A stretch of DNA of 64,000 nt from Rhynchonema sp. JSB1_4 (taxonomy: Eukaryota; Nematoda; Chromadorea; Monhysterida; Xyalidae): the NCBI GenBank assembly GCA_030248065.1, contig JASAMV010001728.1, forward strand, positions 1 through 64,000, written 5' to 3'. The translations under genes and the position numbers were made by a program. Below are positions 1 to 13,100 of this stretch, piece after piece (position 1 is the first letter of the stretch; each line of letters starts with the position of its first letter). A model generated the notes under the pieces. It saw nothing but the letters and a program-made list of their open reading frames with translations. It ran no database searches and was not told the origin of the DNA.

Positions 1-30
1 TAATTGTATGGAAACAACGGCAGTTTAAGG

Positions 31-237
31 GCAATGTGCACTGGGTGCTGTCTTGTGGACGTGCTTTGCACAAAAGATGATAGATGATCATTGACAAGGC
101 CCATTGAAGTCTGGCATTATGGGCCGAAACTGCACCCACAGATCTGACACAATGCGTGCCCACAAGGCTAAATCGTATTGATCTATGATCTTTTGTGCAA
201 AGCACGTCCACAAGGTAGGCACCCAGTGTACCTTGCT
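31..237. repeat. Inverted-repeat (foldback) element
   Basis: Arms of about 60 bp (31-91 and 179-237) are reverse complements with a few mismatches; both contain the core TTGTGGACGTGCTTTGCACA. The roughly 90-bp spacer is repeated in direct orientation at 329-425 (shared core GGCATTATGGGCCGAAACTG). This points to a short non-autonomous foldback element and a partial neighbour copy. I see no coding potential; ORFs across it are chance. Confidence 0.7.
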
Positions 238-328
238 ATTAAAAGAGATCTGTGGTGACCGTTTATGTTTCACTCAACCTACAAAGTTGAGTTGGAGCAT
301 TTTATGGAGTTTTATGGTTGCGCTTTTG

Positions 329-425
329 TCAATGACAAGGCCCAGGGCGCCATTGCACTCTGGCATTATGGGCCGAAACTGCATCCACAGATCTAGCGCA
401 ATGCGTGCCCACAAAGCTAGATCGT
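329..425. repeat. Direct copy of the 92-178 spacer
   Basis: Near-identical to the spacer of the foldback element at 31-237, sharing GGCATTATGGGCCGAAACTG and AATGCGTGCCCACAA. It lacks the inverted arms. Confidence 0.65.
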
Positions 426-670
426 ACCGTTATAGGGCAATATTGCACGAATGCTTTAAAATAAAGTTCTGGTATGATATAGTACGTATGGGTACCCGAC
501 CGATATGGGTACCATGTTGTTATTTAACCGTACATCAACATTTGACCAATCGTGAAAGAGCTGTTTATGTATATGTCCATTCCACGTGGACTTACAAAAT
601 TTTGCGACCAAAAGCTAAACGGCATCAGCCACAAGGACTATGTGTCACGTGACCATCCGGTGCATTTAGT

Positions 671-694
671 GCACTGACGATGACCTGGTGCACC
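671..694 (+). repeat. Copy of dispersed 24-bp motif (reverse orientation)
   Basis: Reads as the reverse complement of GGTGCACCAGGTCATCGTCA plus GTGC. This is one of about ten copies or near-copies in the window; the other positions are listed in the findings. No surrounding element boundary is visible here. Confidence 0.75.
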
Positions 695-699
695 CCGAC

Positions 700-2390
700 C
701 GTCGACGCTACAAAACCATATCTGCTGGTGACTCATTTAGCATGGCGAACTTGAAAAAAGTACGAACAAATTATACGAGTGCATCACCATGAAAACCAGC
801 GTGCAAACAATAACTCCATTGACACAGGTGTCAGACTGCATACGTTAATCAAAAAGCTAACAAGCAACAACATTGTAAATTTTAGAGTGGAACCGACACT
901 AAAACACCCTGTACTGTAGATCTTCTAAAAATAGAGAGCGATACTCATATTCCAGCATTCGTATGTTATTAACATTGTCGGGTAAGTCAAGCTTACATAC
1001 AGTAAGCTACTGTGTATCTGGGCAGTATTCGAGCACACTCAGAATCAGCCCTTGCTTCACGGTTGGCTTTTCTCCGCAATTCTTTGTGCTTTTTTTATAA
1101 TTAGCTCAACTCGATACAATGAAAGGATTTACGGCTTCACAATACCTACACATATTGTATTGTATGTATACTGTATGTAATATGTATGTATAGTTCACGT
1201 TCCAAAAAGCGGTTCAGGTTCTTACTAGTGCACGGATTTTTGCACACCAAAGCCCCGCACTGTAGTTAAACGTGATACCTACCGTCCCACAGTAATCAAA
1301 ATAAAAGAGCAGTAACGGTATAACTGAATTATGCTGTGTGCCGATGTGTGCGAGACCACATTGTAATCCTTTCAGTTCCAGAGAGCTTAGCCTGAATGGC
1401 CAAGGGCATACGCTATAGGAAGTTTCGAAAACTTTAATCAGCAATCGGCAAATATGGCTCTTGGGCAAAAATGTGCTTTTTACGTTTGTGTCCTGAGTCC
1501 GGGTGTGATCTCGCATTAAATATCAGGGCATGAAGGTCCACAATAAATAGTATTTTCTGTCTTTTTATATTCCCAGCTCACGTTTCTGCCTCTGCATATG
1601 TGATTCGGTTGCCAAGCAGCGGCAATAAGTAAGTCGCGCCGCACAAACAAAAGCGCACTATAACTTGCCTTCGAGAAAACTGACTTTCGTATGGACCGAC
1701 AAATAATGCAAATGAACTGGCAAATCGTGCAGTGGCGTGCTAATTCTTTGTGTTGACAGAGATCACGTGAAAACGGATTATAAGCTGCTTTACGAACAAA
1801 CCCATTGTCTTGCGTTGTCTTATTGTGCATCATATGGCGGCACAGCACCGTCATAAATAAATTGCAAATGTACATGCCTGAGCCCGGCTTGCCAACGACA
1901 GTGCCATGATGCGAAACTGATGTGCATCTGCTCCACAAGGTTTGTTTAGTCACGTGGAGGTAATCAAACCATGATGATGCCATGTGATGTGACTAATCGC
2001 ATATGATCCACATGTAATTCTAGCGCATCGTGTTGTCATATCGTGATAACTCTACACTAACGGATCCAGGGAGGCCACAGGAGCCTAGGCCCCCCCTTAG
2101 TCAAAGTGGCCTCTAACGGGGGCACCAGTTCAAATTCAAATTTTCAAATTTTATCTACACGCTCTCGCAAATACCTTTACACAAGATCCGGAGAAACCCT
2201 AAAAGAATAATGAGGATGATTATTAATAAACGAAAATGTGAACATGAACGAACAAACGACAAAGAAAACGTACCGGCGAGATTCAACCAACCAAACTAAT
2301 GAACAGAACAAACGCAACGAGCATGAAGTCAGCAACGGATGACGGAATATTGATGATTATCTGAAAAGCAGCAACCCAGTGACTGAGGGG
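700..2390. other. No gene recognised
   Basis: AT-rich sequence with scattered stops in all frames. Open frames at 1214-1516 and 1516-1983 on the minus strand show no family motif, no biased composition and no splice-linked neighbours, so I treat them as chance. TATGTATGTA-type simple sequence lies near 1155-1195. Confidence 0.5.
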
Positions 2391-2391
2391 A

Positions 2392-3318
2392 TCAGTCAAC
2401 GACGGCTGAAAATTTTGAGGAAATGTGGCGAGAAACTACGTCTCGACCACGTGAGTTTAGTTTAGTTTTGAAGGCCGCAGTAGAGGCAGCAGAGACCACG
2501 CCCTCTGGAAACCCGTTCCAGAGGTCCACGACGCGATAGGTCCGCACAAGTCCGGACCCGCCCCATGAGCTCGACACAACCTGTGGGAGTGCCCTCGGGT
2601 TGGGCGGCCGGTGTCACACGATGGAAAGAATGATTCCTTGGTTACCCCAGGGATGAGACCATGAAAGACCTTGTGCACAAGCACAAGATCGTCCACGGTC
2701 CGGCGATAAATTAGGGGTCTAAATTTAGGGCATGCAGACGCTGTTTGTACGACAGTGTCTGCATGCCTGGTAAATAATAAGTGAACCTACATACGTTGAA
2801 TTTTTTTAACGTTTTTGGCCAAGGTGACATTTTGAGGGGACCAAATGGACATGGAAAATTCCAGTACTGGACGAACGTAGGCCAAGTAGAGTTTTCTGAG
2901 GAAGTCGAGATTTCGACTGTGAAAGTTTCGGCGGATGGTCTTCTCCATTCTACTGGCGTCAGCCACAATTTTGCGAATGTGACTCAAATTTTAAGTTTTG
3001 TTGGTCTATCAAGACACCCAGGTCCCGGACACGGGGTGGTGAAATAATTTGCTCATTGCCACAGAAATAGACAGGGGAGACTTGGGGAAGATCGCCAAGC
3101 CTTACTGTGACGCTCTTATATGGCTGGCCAGGGCCAGTTCGAAGAAAAGAAGGAAAAAGGACATTTAGGGTGCCTGCCTTTGTTGGTCTAAATTTTTCAG
3201 AACAATGTGGGTATTTGTGGTGCTTGTGTGCCGTTTCAGTCAAATCCGAAATGGTTCCGAATTGAGCCTTCAGCCATGCCGGACATGTCAAAAACCTTCC
3301 AGAAAAGTATGTCAGCAT
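2392..3318 (-). mobile_element. Decayed 3' part of a CR1/L2-like non-LTR retrotransposon reverse transcriptase ORF
   Basis: Read on the minus strand across three frames, the peptides follow the C-terminal order of LINE ORF2. First comes a block ending VRDLGVLID (about 3020-3070). Next is LYLAYVRPVLEFSMSIWSP (about 2840-2900), then PGMQTLSYKQRLHALNLDP (about 2715-2780), then DDLVLVHKVFHGLI, and finally YRVVDLWNGFPEGVVSA (about 2470-2540). These are the conserved thumb-region signatures of CR1/L2/Jockey-type elements. Frame changes between blocks and the absence of the catalytic YADD region show a 5'-truncated, frameshifted copy. It is the only retroelement coding sequence I recognise in the window. 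The clade assignment is from motif memory, not alignment. Confidence 0.8.
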
Positions 3319-3435
3319 TGAGCCTTTCGGAGCTCTGCCGGAAACTACTATGGTGAAATGTTTGAAACAAAAAACGCGGACGTTTCACTCTTTTCCGAAT
3401 TGAGCCCTCCTAAGCTCTGTCGGAAATACCATCAA

Positions 3436-3746
3436 CATGGTCTGATTGTTTGGTCGTCAACATAAATCGTTATCTATTAGTGTCAACTAAAACAGCCTTG
3501 AATGTGCGCGAGAAATTCATGGGTATAGTCCAACCACGAGCTCATGAGACGACTTTTTTGAAGTTGACTTGGGCAGATCCAATAATGTTCTGGTTCTACC
3601 TACCGAAGTTTTCCGGTTACAGTCCCCCCTCCCCGAATACAGCCCCGGTGGGGCTCTATTTGGAAAATGTTCCAAATACATATACCATCAACATGGCGTA
3701 AGTGTTTGGTCGTCAACATAAATCGTTATCTATTGGTGTCAACTAG
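3436..3746. repeat. Direct repeat pair around TTGGTCGTCAACATAAATCG
   Basis: Segments at about 3436-3495 and 3687-3746 share ACCATCAACATGG, TTGGTCGTCAACATAAATCG and TTATCTATT followed by GTGTCAACTA. The stretch between and after them (3590-3980) carries GGGGCTCTATT/AATAGAGCC segments like those of the TA-flanked element at 55.8-59.5 kb. This suggests relics of one repeat family. Confidence 0.6.
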
Positions 3747-4277
3747 AACAGCCCCAAAAACTTTCTCTCGTATAGAACCTGAATTGCGTCTGTATACCAC
3801 GTACTGTATCTATGTGACACAAGCGCGAGCTGCAACCAGGTATGAACCACATTCAAAAAATATAAAAATTTTACATGGGTTCTATTCGGAAGACGGTTCG
3901 AATAAAGCCCCATGGGGCTCTATTTGGGAATAAAAATAATTTTTAAAATCCGATTTCCCACCTACTACCGAATAGAGCCGCTTGGACTGTAACCGGAAAG
4001 CTCCGGTATGTGTATTCGGTTGCCGTGCTCACTAAACACTATTTTTGTTGTGCAAGTGAAACTACATGTGCAAGGTAATCGAATTATTTGCAGCAATGTC
4101 CACACTGTATGACTAATCTTATGTGATCGTCAACCTGCATAAGGAGCGAAAAATCCATGACATTAATGAAACTCGAAAAAGAAAAGAAATATTGGCTATC
4201 TCCCTTTCAAGCAACGTAAAAATGTCAAAAATGCGTTTATCATTGAACTGCAGTGAAGCCACATGAAGATATGCTTA

Positions 4278-4928
4278 GGCTGCCTTCACAGTGCATGCGA
4301 GTTGGCGATTTTGTGAGTTTGCAATTTTCCGAGTTGCGAGTTTGCGAGCCAGAATTTCAACTCGCATTTGTGTTCACAATATACGCGCAATATACGCTCT
4401 CACAAGATGTTCTCATCCAAGTACTTCAGAACTTCTAGTCATTTGCTTTCAAATCAATGAATTTAAGTTGTGTGCAAAATAAACATTCCGCTTGAACATC
4501 ATTTCCCTTTAGGTTAACTAACTTGCACGTTTTTGTGTTGGTAGGAGAATGATATGGTTATGTATGGATAAAGGCAGCAAAGTTGTAGTGATAAAACACA
4601 ATGTAACACCGGTTAAAACGGACTAGGTATATTTTAGAAATCAAGCTCATCGAAATAATCACGTTTTCTTGCTAAGGGAAGCACGCGCACAGCAAACTCA
4701 CATCCAAAATTAGAACCAATCCTGATGGGCTTTTTGCGAGTTTGCGAGCCGAAAACTCGAAAAATCGAATTGTGAACAACAAAATTGTGAACACACATGC
4801 GAGTGCGAGTTTGATAGCCGCGCCAGGCTGACTCGCCAAATCGCAAAATCACAAACTCGCATTTTGCATTGTGAACATCAACGCGAGCCGCGCTGGCTCG
4901 CAAACTCGCATGCATTGTGAAGGCAGCC
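4278..4928. mobile_element. PIF/Harbinger-type MITE with TTA target duplication
   Basis: A 651-bp unit is bounded by terminal inverted repeats starting GGCTGCCTTCACA and continuing GTGCATGCGAGTT, with one mismatch. TTA sits on both sides (4275-4277 and 4929-4931). A 3-bp TWA duplication is the hallmark of PIF/Harbinger. Subterminal parts are full of GCGAGTTTGCGAGCC-type direct and inverted repeats. No transposase frame is present, so the copy is non-autonomous. Confidence 0.8.
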
Positions 4929-5104
4929 TTATTTGACTGAGACACAAAAATGAAGACCGTCCTTATCAACCAGTGAGGGTACATACGTTTTGGGGACGTA
5001 TGTACAATAGCAGCTATTGCGGTGACAGCACGTTAGGAAACAGATAGTGTTTTATCATCAAATATGCACAAATATAACGTTACACGCATATATTTTTAAC
5101 AAAA

Positions 5105-8100
5105 ATGTCTCCAGAGATATTCGCATGGTCAGTTGTTGTGATCGGCTTTTGTTGGTATTTGATCGATTTGGTGCTGAAACGACATCGATATCCGAAAGTG
5201 GCTTCTTTTTCTCAATTCGCTCCGTGCAAAAATAGAAACTGTCAGTAAAACATTGAAACTTTTAAACAGGGCCCGACCCCGTGGCCATTGGTTGGCAATC
5301 TACTGCAACTGAACCCTGATGCGCCACACGAAACCATATTTGAATGGAGCAAAGTAAGCCTATAGTTTCACATTTCACAGTTAGACCAGTTTCAGGCCTC
5401 GGTCTAATCCTTAAGAAAAGCCTTGCAGACGTACGGGCCCGTGTTCACAATATGGATACCGAAACCAAACGTGGTCATCACTGATTACGATCTGATCAGG
5501 GAAGCACTAGTTCAGAAAGGCATGTATCCATTGAGTGATGTTTCACTACATTCAGGTTCTCATTCGGACCCATTATTTTATCGTAGGCGACATATTTGCT
5601 GGCCGATACATCGGCTATATTTACGGCCAGCTGGCGCCAGACCCAAACGGCATCGGTATTATTCTGTGCGAAAATCAGAAATGGCGGGAGCAGAGACGAT
5701 TCTCATTGCAGGTGGATAAAGTTGTGAAGTTATTATTGACAAAAATAAACTGAGAGCGAGCCATTGTCTCACACACAATGCTGGTGACAACAATGACAAG
5801 CTCGACGAACGTGGGCAGCATTTCATTGTGCACACATGGGACTCCTCAGATGACTGCAAACTGCACGCACCGTGGAGTAGAGCGTAGAATGGGTATGCAA
5901 TGTAACACACAGCCAACCATGTGAAAGCTTATTCGGCTGTTAATGAACTTTGTAAATAGGACCAACAGTTGCCAGGTGTTACGCAATCTCGGATTTGGCC
6001 GGTCGGTTATGGAGGAACGAATTATGGAACAAACGGAGCAGTTGATTATGAGACTCAAGGTACAATGCTGGGTTATCAGTTTCATTGGTTTCTGGAACAA
6101 CAATCATGGTTGAAGCTGGCGTTTCTGGAACTTCATGAGAAACTGAAACATTTGTTTGTGTCTGCAGCGCCGTATTCGACGCACGTCCGATCCCGCTCCC
6201 CGGCAGCATCTAGCTCACGTGGTTGTGTCATTCGACATTCCACTCCATTTGTGGTCAGTTACACATGTCTGCTAGACGGCATTATAATTGTGTATTTTTT
6301 ATATGCAGCCAATTTGCAGCATAAGAAACAACTCTCATTAATTTACCACGTGAAGCGTCGCCATAACCCAGATTTATAATTGGGACCAAAAAAGGAATAC
6401 CTGGGTCCATCATGCCAAATCAAACATGAAACATCAGCTAGCCGAGTGCACTTGCAGCGTAGTCAACATTATCAACTCGGTCGTAATGGGCACAACGTGG
6501 CGGGAGGACGACCCGCGATTCTACCATCTGCGCAAAATGATCAGTCAACAAATACAGAATGTGCAATCAATTGGCATGTTGTTTGTGGACGCCTATCCGT
6601 GGCTTAGATATCTGCCCATACCAGGTATAACTTGATGTGACACAGACTGAGGGCAAGTCAGATCTGGCAGACTAACCGTATCAGATTTTTATAGCCGATC
6701 TGTGTGTGTATTTATGGTCGGTTCGGTTCGAAAAAGCGCGGTGTTTGATTTCTTGTATTCATTTTTTGATGTTCGCTGATATCAAACTTCACCAAGCGTT
6801 TTATATTTCCGTTTTTGCTGTAGTAGTACAGAACGTTCACGCTGAGCACCTTGATTTCCAGCTATAGTCGCAATGAATGCAACAATTGGTATAAAAATAT
6901 GTCAAACCATCCACTCAGTCATAGCGCACCAAGGAACGTGCTTTATTCCGTGCTTGCACGAGTATAATGATGTCATAGTGACCTACATATACCAAGTGTC
7001 ATATTCGCCGACGCACCTTGCTGATTCAGGCAAACTCGGTCTCACCGAATACCTATCCAACCAAGCCGAATTGACTCGGTTCTTCGTTCGGCAAGTGCAA
7101 GAGCATCGACAGGAAATGAGTGATGCGCAACGACAACAACAGACCACGAAAGGACCCGCTGATCTGGCGAGTGAATATTTGATGGAAATCGACAAACGAC
7201 AGAAAGATGGACTCGATATGGGGTGGTTTAGGTATACAGGTCCTTTTGTGGTCATTTGTTCGGATTTGGATCAGAGTAATTCAGTGAAATGCCATAACTG
7301 TTTCAGGTGTGCACCAGAATGTAAGTATTTTTGTTGCCGTATCGTGTGTATTATCAGGTGTGACAGGTCACCGACCGTGCTAAAGCACCACACGCGGTAC
7401 TCCAACACTAAACATCACGAGCTATAGTTTTGAACTCGCACTGAAGAAAGCAATGCTTTACGATAAGAATTGCTTCAGCCACACTCAAATACCATATATT
7501 TATTGAAAATGCGTTTGCAGTGAGTGGCAGTTGATGTGCATTTTGGGCGACCTCTGGGCAGCGGGCATGGAAACAACGGTAACCACAATCAGGTGGGCGA
7601 TACTGTACATGCTGCACAACGTTGAGGTGCAGAAACGATGCCGGACCGAGATAAGGAGAGAGATTGGTGATCGGAAGGTATGGATATGAAAAAATTCGGA
7701 ATTTGACAACCTACTGTACATAAGGTCGTTTAAAATTGTCACTCAATCATTTTTAATGGTACTAGTCTCAGTTCGGGCAATTAGACCATAGTCAGTCAGT
7801 TATTCCAAATTCGGATTGTAACCACACGACAAAACTTGAGGTTCAGATCATTGTTAGCTAATTCAATGTGCTCTGCACAGAGAATCAGTGCTGTGCATGC
7901 GCAGGTGAGCACAGCGCATTTGGTTTCACCAAACCGTGAAACCCGGCCAGACAGCAAAAATAGAAGTTATACAGCGTGTTTTCGATCGTTTGTTTTCAGT
8001 TTGTTTTGACGGAAGCACGCACCAGGTCATCGTCAGTGTCAATGCGCCTAGTGACTCCCCACGCGGCTCTGTGCACAACAACCGCGCGACTTTCTGCGCT

Positions 8101-9256
8101 TGGCACTAATATTCAACATTTACACAACGACAGGTGTGCATGTCCGATCGACTGCTCCTACCGTACACCCTGGCCACCCTGCACGAGGTGCAGCGTTATG
8201 CCAACATTATCCCCATCAATATACAGCACAAATGCACGCAGGATGTCGATATTGGAGGGCAATACATTCGCGCAGGAACTATTGTCATTCCACAGGTTAC
8301 TGTATGGGCCCCCTCATGGCTACCGACACTTGCATTTTGCTCAAATACGGTATTTATGATCGTCTGTGACGATCAGTGTATGCTTGTCGCATTAGGTATA
8401 GCGTCAGAAATTCCATATTGTGCGACGGTTCAGTCCCGGGGCACAGGTTCAAGCCCGGCCGATTCAGGCCCCGCTGGAGCCTAAGCCCAAGCCTAAGCCT
8501 ATAAACGGGTCAATTATGCTGGACCTCAATCGGCCGGACCTGAAAAACGGGGCCTGAAAAGGTCGGGCCTGAACTTCCGGGCCTGAAAAGTCGCGGAATG
8601 AAATTCAAATCCAAAACCTAATTATTAGTCTTCAGATCTCAGCAGTCCACATTAATCCCGAATATTTTCCCGAACCGGACAAGTTTAACCCAGAGCGATT
8701 CCTCAGCCCTGACGGTACGTTGCGGCATTCCACCCTTTTTATACTGACAATTTGGGGCCCAAGAATTTTCTTTTAGGCCGATGAGAAACTTGGTGATTGG
8801 TGAATCGGATAGAATCGGACTGGTCTACGTATACCTCGACCGATTACGTTAATGTGATAGGATCGGACTGTACCTATACCGATCCGATCATCAAGTTTGA
8901 TAATCGACTTTTCGCCTCAGAGCGACCGCTTAAGTTAGCGCCATGCAGGCCTTTGGTGTAAACCACGGTTCCACTAAAAAAATACCACTATAATGAAGGC
9001 ACGATTAATGCGAAACACAGGCACGCGCGTTGTCAACACCGAACGTCTCATCCCGTTCAGTCTGGGCAAACGGCAATGTTTGGGTGAAAGTCTGGCGCGA
9101 ATGGAGTTGTTCCTGATTTTCACGACTTTGATGCAAAAGTTCGACTTTTCCGTCGTTCCCGATCAAGAACTTCCGAGTCTCCGACCGATTGTGGGAATGA
9201 CAATGGCGCCACAGGAGTATGAGTGCCTGATCAGTGAGGTTGGGGCTGGAGGGTGA
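5105..9256 (+). CDS. Cytochrome P450, CYP2 clan (nematode CYP33-like), 11 exons
   Basis: Exons: 5105-5197, 5270-5353, 5429-5519, 5587-5711, 5976-6059, 6372-6624, 7030-7231, 7521-7677, 8134-8295, 8636-8714, 9021-9256. They join in phase to 521 residues, the usual size. The N-terminus is a short membrane anchor ([17 protein letters not shown]) followed by the proline-rich hinge [10 protein letters not shown]. Helix C shows WREQRRFSL. The I-helix is LWAAGMETT, where the usual D/ET oxygen-activation pair is ETT. The K-helix ExxR is HEVQR, then NPERF, and the heme loop [11 protein letters not shown] holds the cysteine ligand. The product should be an ER-membrane monooxygenase; its substrate cannot be read. 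Intron 3 (5520-5586) uses a GC-AG pair and intron 1 has a weak GTGGCT donor. The start of exon 6 is inferred from phase alone. The gene looks intact. Confidence 0.9.
8019..8038. repeat. Copy of dispersed motif inside P450 intron 8
   Basis: GCACCAGGTCATCGTCAGTG matches the window-wide motif and lies about 95 bp upstream of exon 9 of the P450 gene. Confidence 0.7.
8400..8620. repeat. GGCCTGAA/GGCCCGA-rich repeat in P450 intron 9
   Basis: Runs of CGGGCCTGAAAA and AGCCTAAGCCTA alternate here. The GC-rich GGGCCGG blocks resemble those at 35.3-36.0 kb. It lies wholly within the intron between exons ending 8295 and starting 8636. Confidence 0.5.
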
Positions 9257-10112
9257 CCACTGATTTTACTAAATCGCAATCCAGCTTGTGTTCAGTCAGT
9301 CACAAACGGCCGGTGTCCTTTCATGCATCAGTCATGTTTAATTTGGCCAAGTACCCAAAATCGGAATTGCTACAAACCGACTGTGTACCAAGACATCGTC
9401 AGTTGCAGTCAACACAACCTTTATCACATTTTGCAGGTGGCACTGGACACAATCCGCGAGAATCACGAAGAGCCATTCGCGCGTCCCAGCATATCCTACG
9501 CAACGATGCAACCGCAACACCACACTCAACGATCGTTGTACTTGCAGGAGTGACTCCTATTACGGTACGGTAGTATATTGTTGTTAAACACTAACTGTAT
9601 GTTTCAATCGAAACGATAAATGCAGTTGTGATTGTTCATATTTTGCGCCATCACAGCAAACAGAATATTTTGGAGTCAAAACTACAGATGACCGGTTTCT
9701 GTCAACGTTGATTGGCTCCACTTCACAACAACCTTTATGTGTTACAAGCAAACAATGTATCAGCACGACAACGGTTTCCAAGCACATGCGTCAACAAAAC
9801 AAACCAGATCGGAGTATAGATGGACACTTTCACAAAGTGTACCATCAAATCGGTCACAGCGAGAAACAACCATCAGTGAATGCAATAGGTAACACGCACA
9901 CTCAAACATATTTGGAATCACAAAAAACAAAGTTGCATAAATTTAAATAAACACAGGTCACATAGACGCCGGATCCACATAATTGCAGTCGTGAGTCTTG
10001 ATAAATTAAAATAATCGAAATAATACAATCAAATAATGTCGTTCTTAATAAAGCCGTAAATGGAAATACAATTACGCGAGAAATCAAAATCAAATAATGT
10101 CATTTTGAATAT
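9257..10112. other. Spacer between P450 and caspase A; no convincing gene
   Basis: Two open stretches on the plus strand (9437-9553, after an AG at 9436, and 9708-9950) look mildly protein-like but have no family motif and cannot be phased together. They could be 3' exons of an unrecognised gene. The 3' ends of the convergent P450 and caspase A genes should lie here. Confidence 0.4.
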
Positions 10113-13100
10113 TTACAATTGTGTGGGATGGTAGCGGCCGGGGAAAAAGTAGAATTTCTTTCTAAGTCGGAAGCACGGCTCGGGAACCTGCTTGAAACCG
10201 CCTTGGGAACTGGCAAACACGTCGGCCACTTGACGATTGACCTGCAGCAATGGGTGCAGAATTGATAGACTGCACTCGCAGTGACGATGACCTAACGTAC
10301 CGTCTGTTTTCGAAAACTGATCGAAACGGCCAACTAAAAAGGCGCGCAGCACTGTACAATTAAGGTTTTACATAGTTTCTCTGACGAGAATTTGATGCAT
10401 TGTACATAGTTGCCTCCCGTCAAAAGCCACATTCGGCGCAGGTCAGTTAATATGCGGCTTCAACAATGTTTCGCGAAAGCAGAAAAGCAGCACAAGGTAT
10501 TGATATGAACAACAACAATGCGCATATCGTTCACAAAACGAAAATTATTTCAAAATTGATACAATCAGAAATGTTCGTGTGAAGCATGTGCGTCGAAGTT
10601 CATGTCTTGTAGGCTACACACTTGACCATCTGGTACACGTGCACTGTGTGTACTGGTAGAAGCTACGGCGCACATAAAAATATGTCTGCGCACAGGCAGC
10701 ACACGAACTGAAAAAACACTTGAACACACAAAATTGAAAAAAAACAGATATTTTTGTGCAAAAACCTGCACACGCAGAATTTCTTATACGTGCACGAGCA
10801 CTGACGATGATCTGATGTACCGCTAGTTCATGCAAAAAACCGGTCAAATATAAAACGGGCAACAACAAAGCTCGTTTCTGAACAACTCTCATAATTAAAA
10901 CACACCAAATCGCTGACCTTGGTCATCATTGACAACAAATCCTCCGAGTGCGCATATCGTCTGAACACGTCCACGATCGATTGTATGTACCAACTGCCGC
11001 GCGCACTGTTTCGCCACGACACATAGCCGGGCGTGGTTGCATAGCCGATGAAAAAGTCGGCGTCGTTCGGAATCTTCTTTTGCAACTGAAAAATGGAGTT
11101 GTGCAGCTGGATGTTTTTAAGTGCCGCATATAATTATTTACTCGGTCATAAAAATCAAGTTTTTCGTCTATGAACTAAATACTGTTGGTCGAGTCACTAT
11201 CTTAGCGAAACAAAGATGCGATCACACATCACTGACGTCGATTTGGTGCTGATTTCGATCTGACATCACTGTGAAAGTGAATGGGTCGAAAAGAGAAAGC
11301 AAGAAATTGAGTGCTTCATGAAGAAATACGAGCAGTTTCCTTCCGTACCAGAGCACACAACGAAAAAAGGCCGGCAGATTTCCAAGTACGACAGGTATAC
11401 ATACCTCAACAGCATCGGCCTGATCCTGCGCATAATGTGTGGCGATGAGCAACTGCAACTTCTCAACGTCACTCATGTCAACCGGTTGTTTGTGTTTGTG
11501 CTCATCCGACAACAGGCCCGAGTCCACTGCTGACGTCACGGAATCCACGTAATCACCGTGACCCTGGTCGTAGTCCTCTGCATAAGGGTGCATAATAGCT
11601 GGTGGGGTGCTGAGCCAGTACAGTCTACCCTTCCTCCCGTAGTGATCTGCAGAGGCACAGTGAACGTTTGCTATATAATTTCTAACGTCACTCCAAGCAG
11701 TAGAGTGATAAAACACATCGAGTCTCACTCGATCATGATCGTTGTGTGACACTTCTTACTGATATTCTCAGCTTACAATACGCAGTTTCATGTTCGTTCC
11801 GAGATGCCGATGGTTGTAATCAAACCAATGCAGGTTGACGTCTTTCACACTCTTATTATCATGCCCATTGCCCGATCACTGCACAGGTGCGGCGCCATTA
11901 TCGTACATCAAAAACCTAATGCACCCACATCAGCTCAAATTCAATCAACACTAACTGCAACAGCCCTCCCCAACCCCAACACTTACTGCCCCGACAAGCT
12001 TGCAGGAAAAACAGCTTCGGTTTTCCGCTGAGCGCCGGACACCGCTGCGCACTGAGGATGCCTGTGAACTCAGCCACGTTCACCAGGTCATCGTCAGAGC
12101 CGTACAATTGACCGTGTTCTCCGTGGGTCAACACAAACACAACGACGCTGTCGATGGTGTCTAGTTCGGTCTTCAGTGATAGACGGGCCAGGGCTGCCGC
12201 CATCTCCTGAAACAAAGCGTCAGACTAGGTGATCGGATATTTGTAATCGGTGCAGCGTTTGTATTTTTGGAAATTTTGATCCCACGAATTTCGACCAGCG
12301 TAAACCTTTCTAACACACACCCAATAAGAACGTTTAACTAGATAAAAGTTAGTGGCACCACTACATTTCGAAATAGCCCTGCCTGACGCCAAAAGTGACT
12401 TGAACAAAACAAGAACGGATCGGTGTGCAGCAATCCACTGTGGCTAAAGAAGCTAATGAACAAATTTATTGCACTTTTCGCACGCGGGAAAGCCAAGTTT
12501 TAATGGACAATGGGGTTTTGTTGTGCGGGATTCTAACTCTTTGGAATGTAATACAGTCAAAATCCTGCGATTTATGGGTGCTTTTCTCATCCCTTCGAAA
12601 TGGTGTCCCCTCGGGGGCCACTTTGTTGACCAAACATGAGCCTGGATTTCCGCCCTCTGGATGAGCTGAGGCACCACAGACACCCAACACTGCAAGTATG
12701 TATCTCCAAGTACGAAACACGCCACCAACCCTGGCCGAGTGATCCTGTTTGATCTTGACCTCGTATCCTAATTCTATGAGCAGCGACTGTATATTTCGTG
12801 CGTCAACGTCCGTGCCGGTTCGGGTGGGCAGGGAACGGAATTTGCGATTGTTGAATATGATGGCCAGGCCCTTGGGTTTGGTGAAGTTACGATAGACCTG
12901 TGTACATGCTAAACATCAGCTGATTGGACCGTAGAGTATCAGAGCACGTGCACCAGGCCAATAAGTAACACCCAAAAAGTTGCAAGAAAACAGTGCGACG
13001 AGTCAAAAACATGTTGTTCACGACTTGCGTTTGGGTTGCCAATAGAACTAGCCGGCTTTCTGCGTTTCACGATTTCACCGCCACACCGGCGCCTCAAACA

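Noticed and set aside
185..652. 155-codon plus-strand ORF
   Set aside because: It overlaps the foldback and direct repeats, with no family motif or splice context.
8400..8500. Possible tRNA or SINE head (GGTTCAAGCCC resembling a B box at about 8449)
   Set aside because: No upstream A box or cloverleaf pairing is visible, and the surroundings are GGCCTGAA-type repeats.
12081..12097. Caspase A coding match to the dispersed motif as an exonised repeat
   Set aside because: The encoded residues fit the normal caspase alignment and length, so I treat the 17-bp match as likely coincidence.
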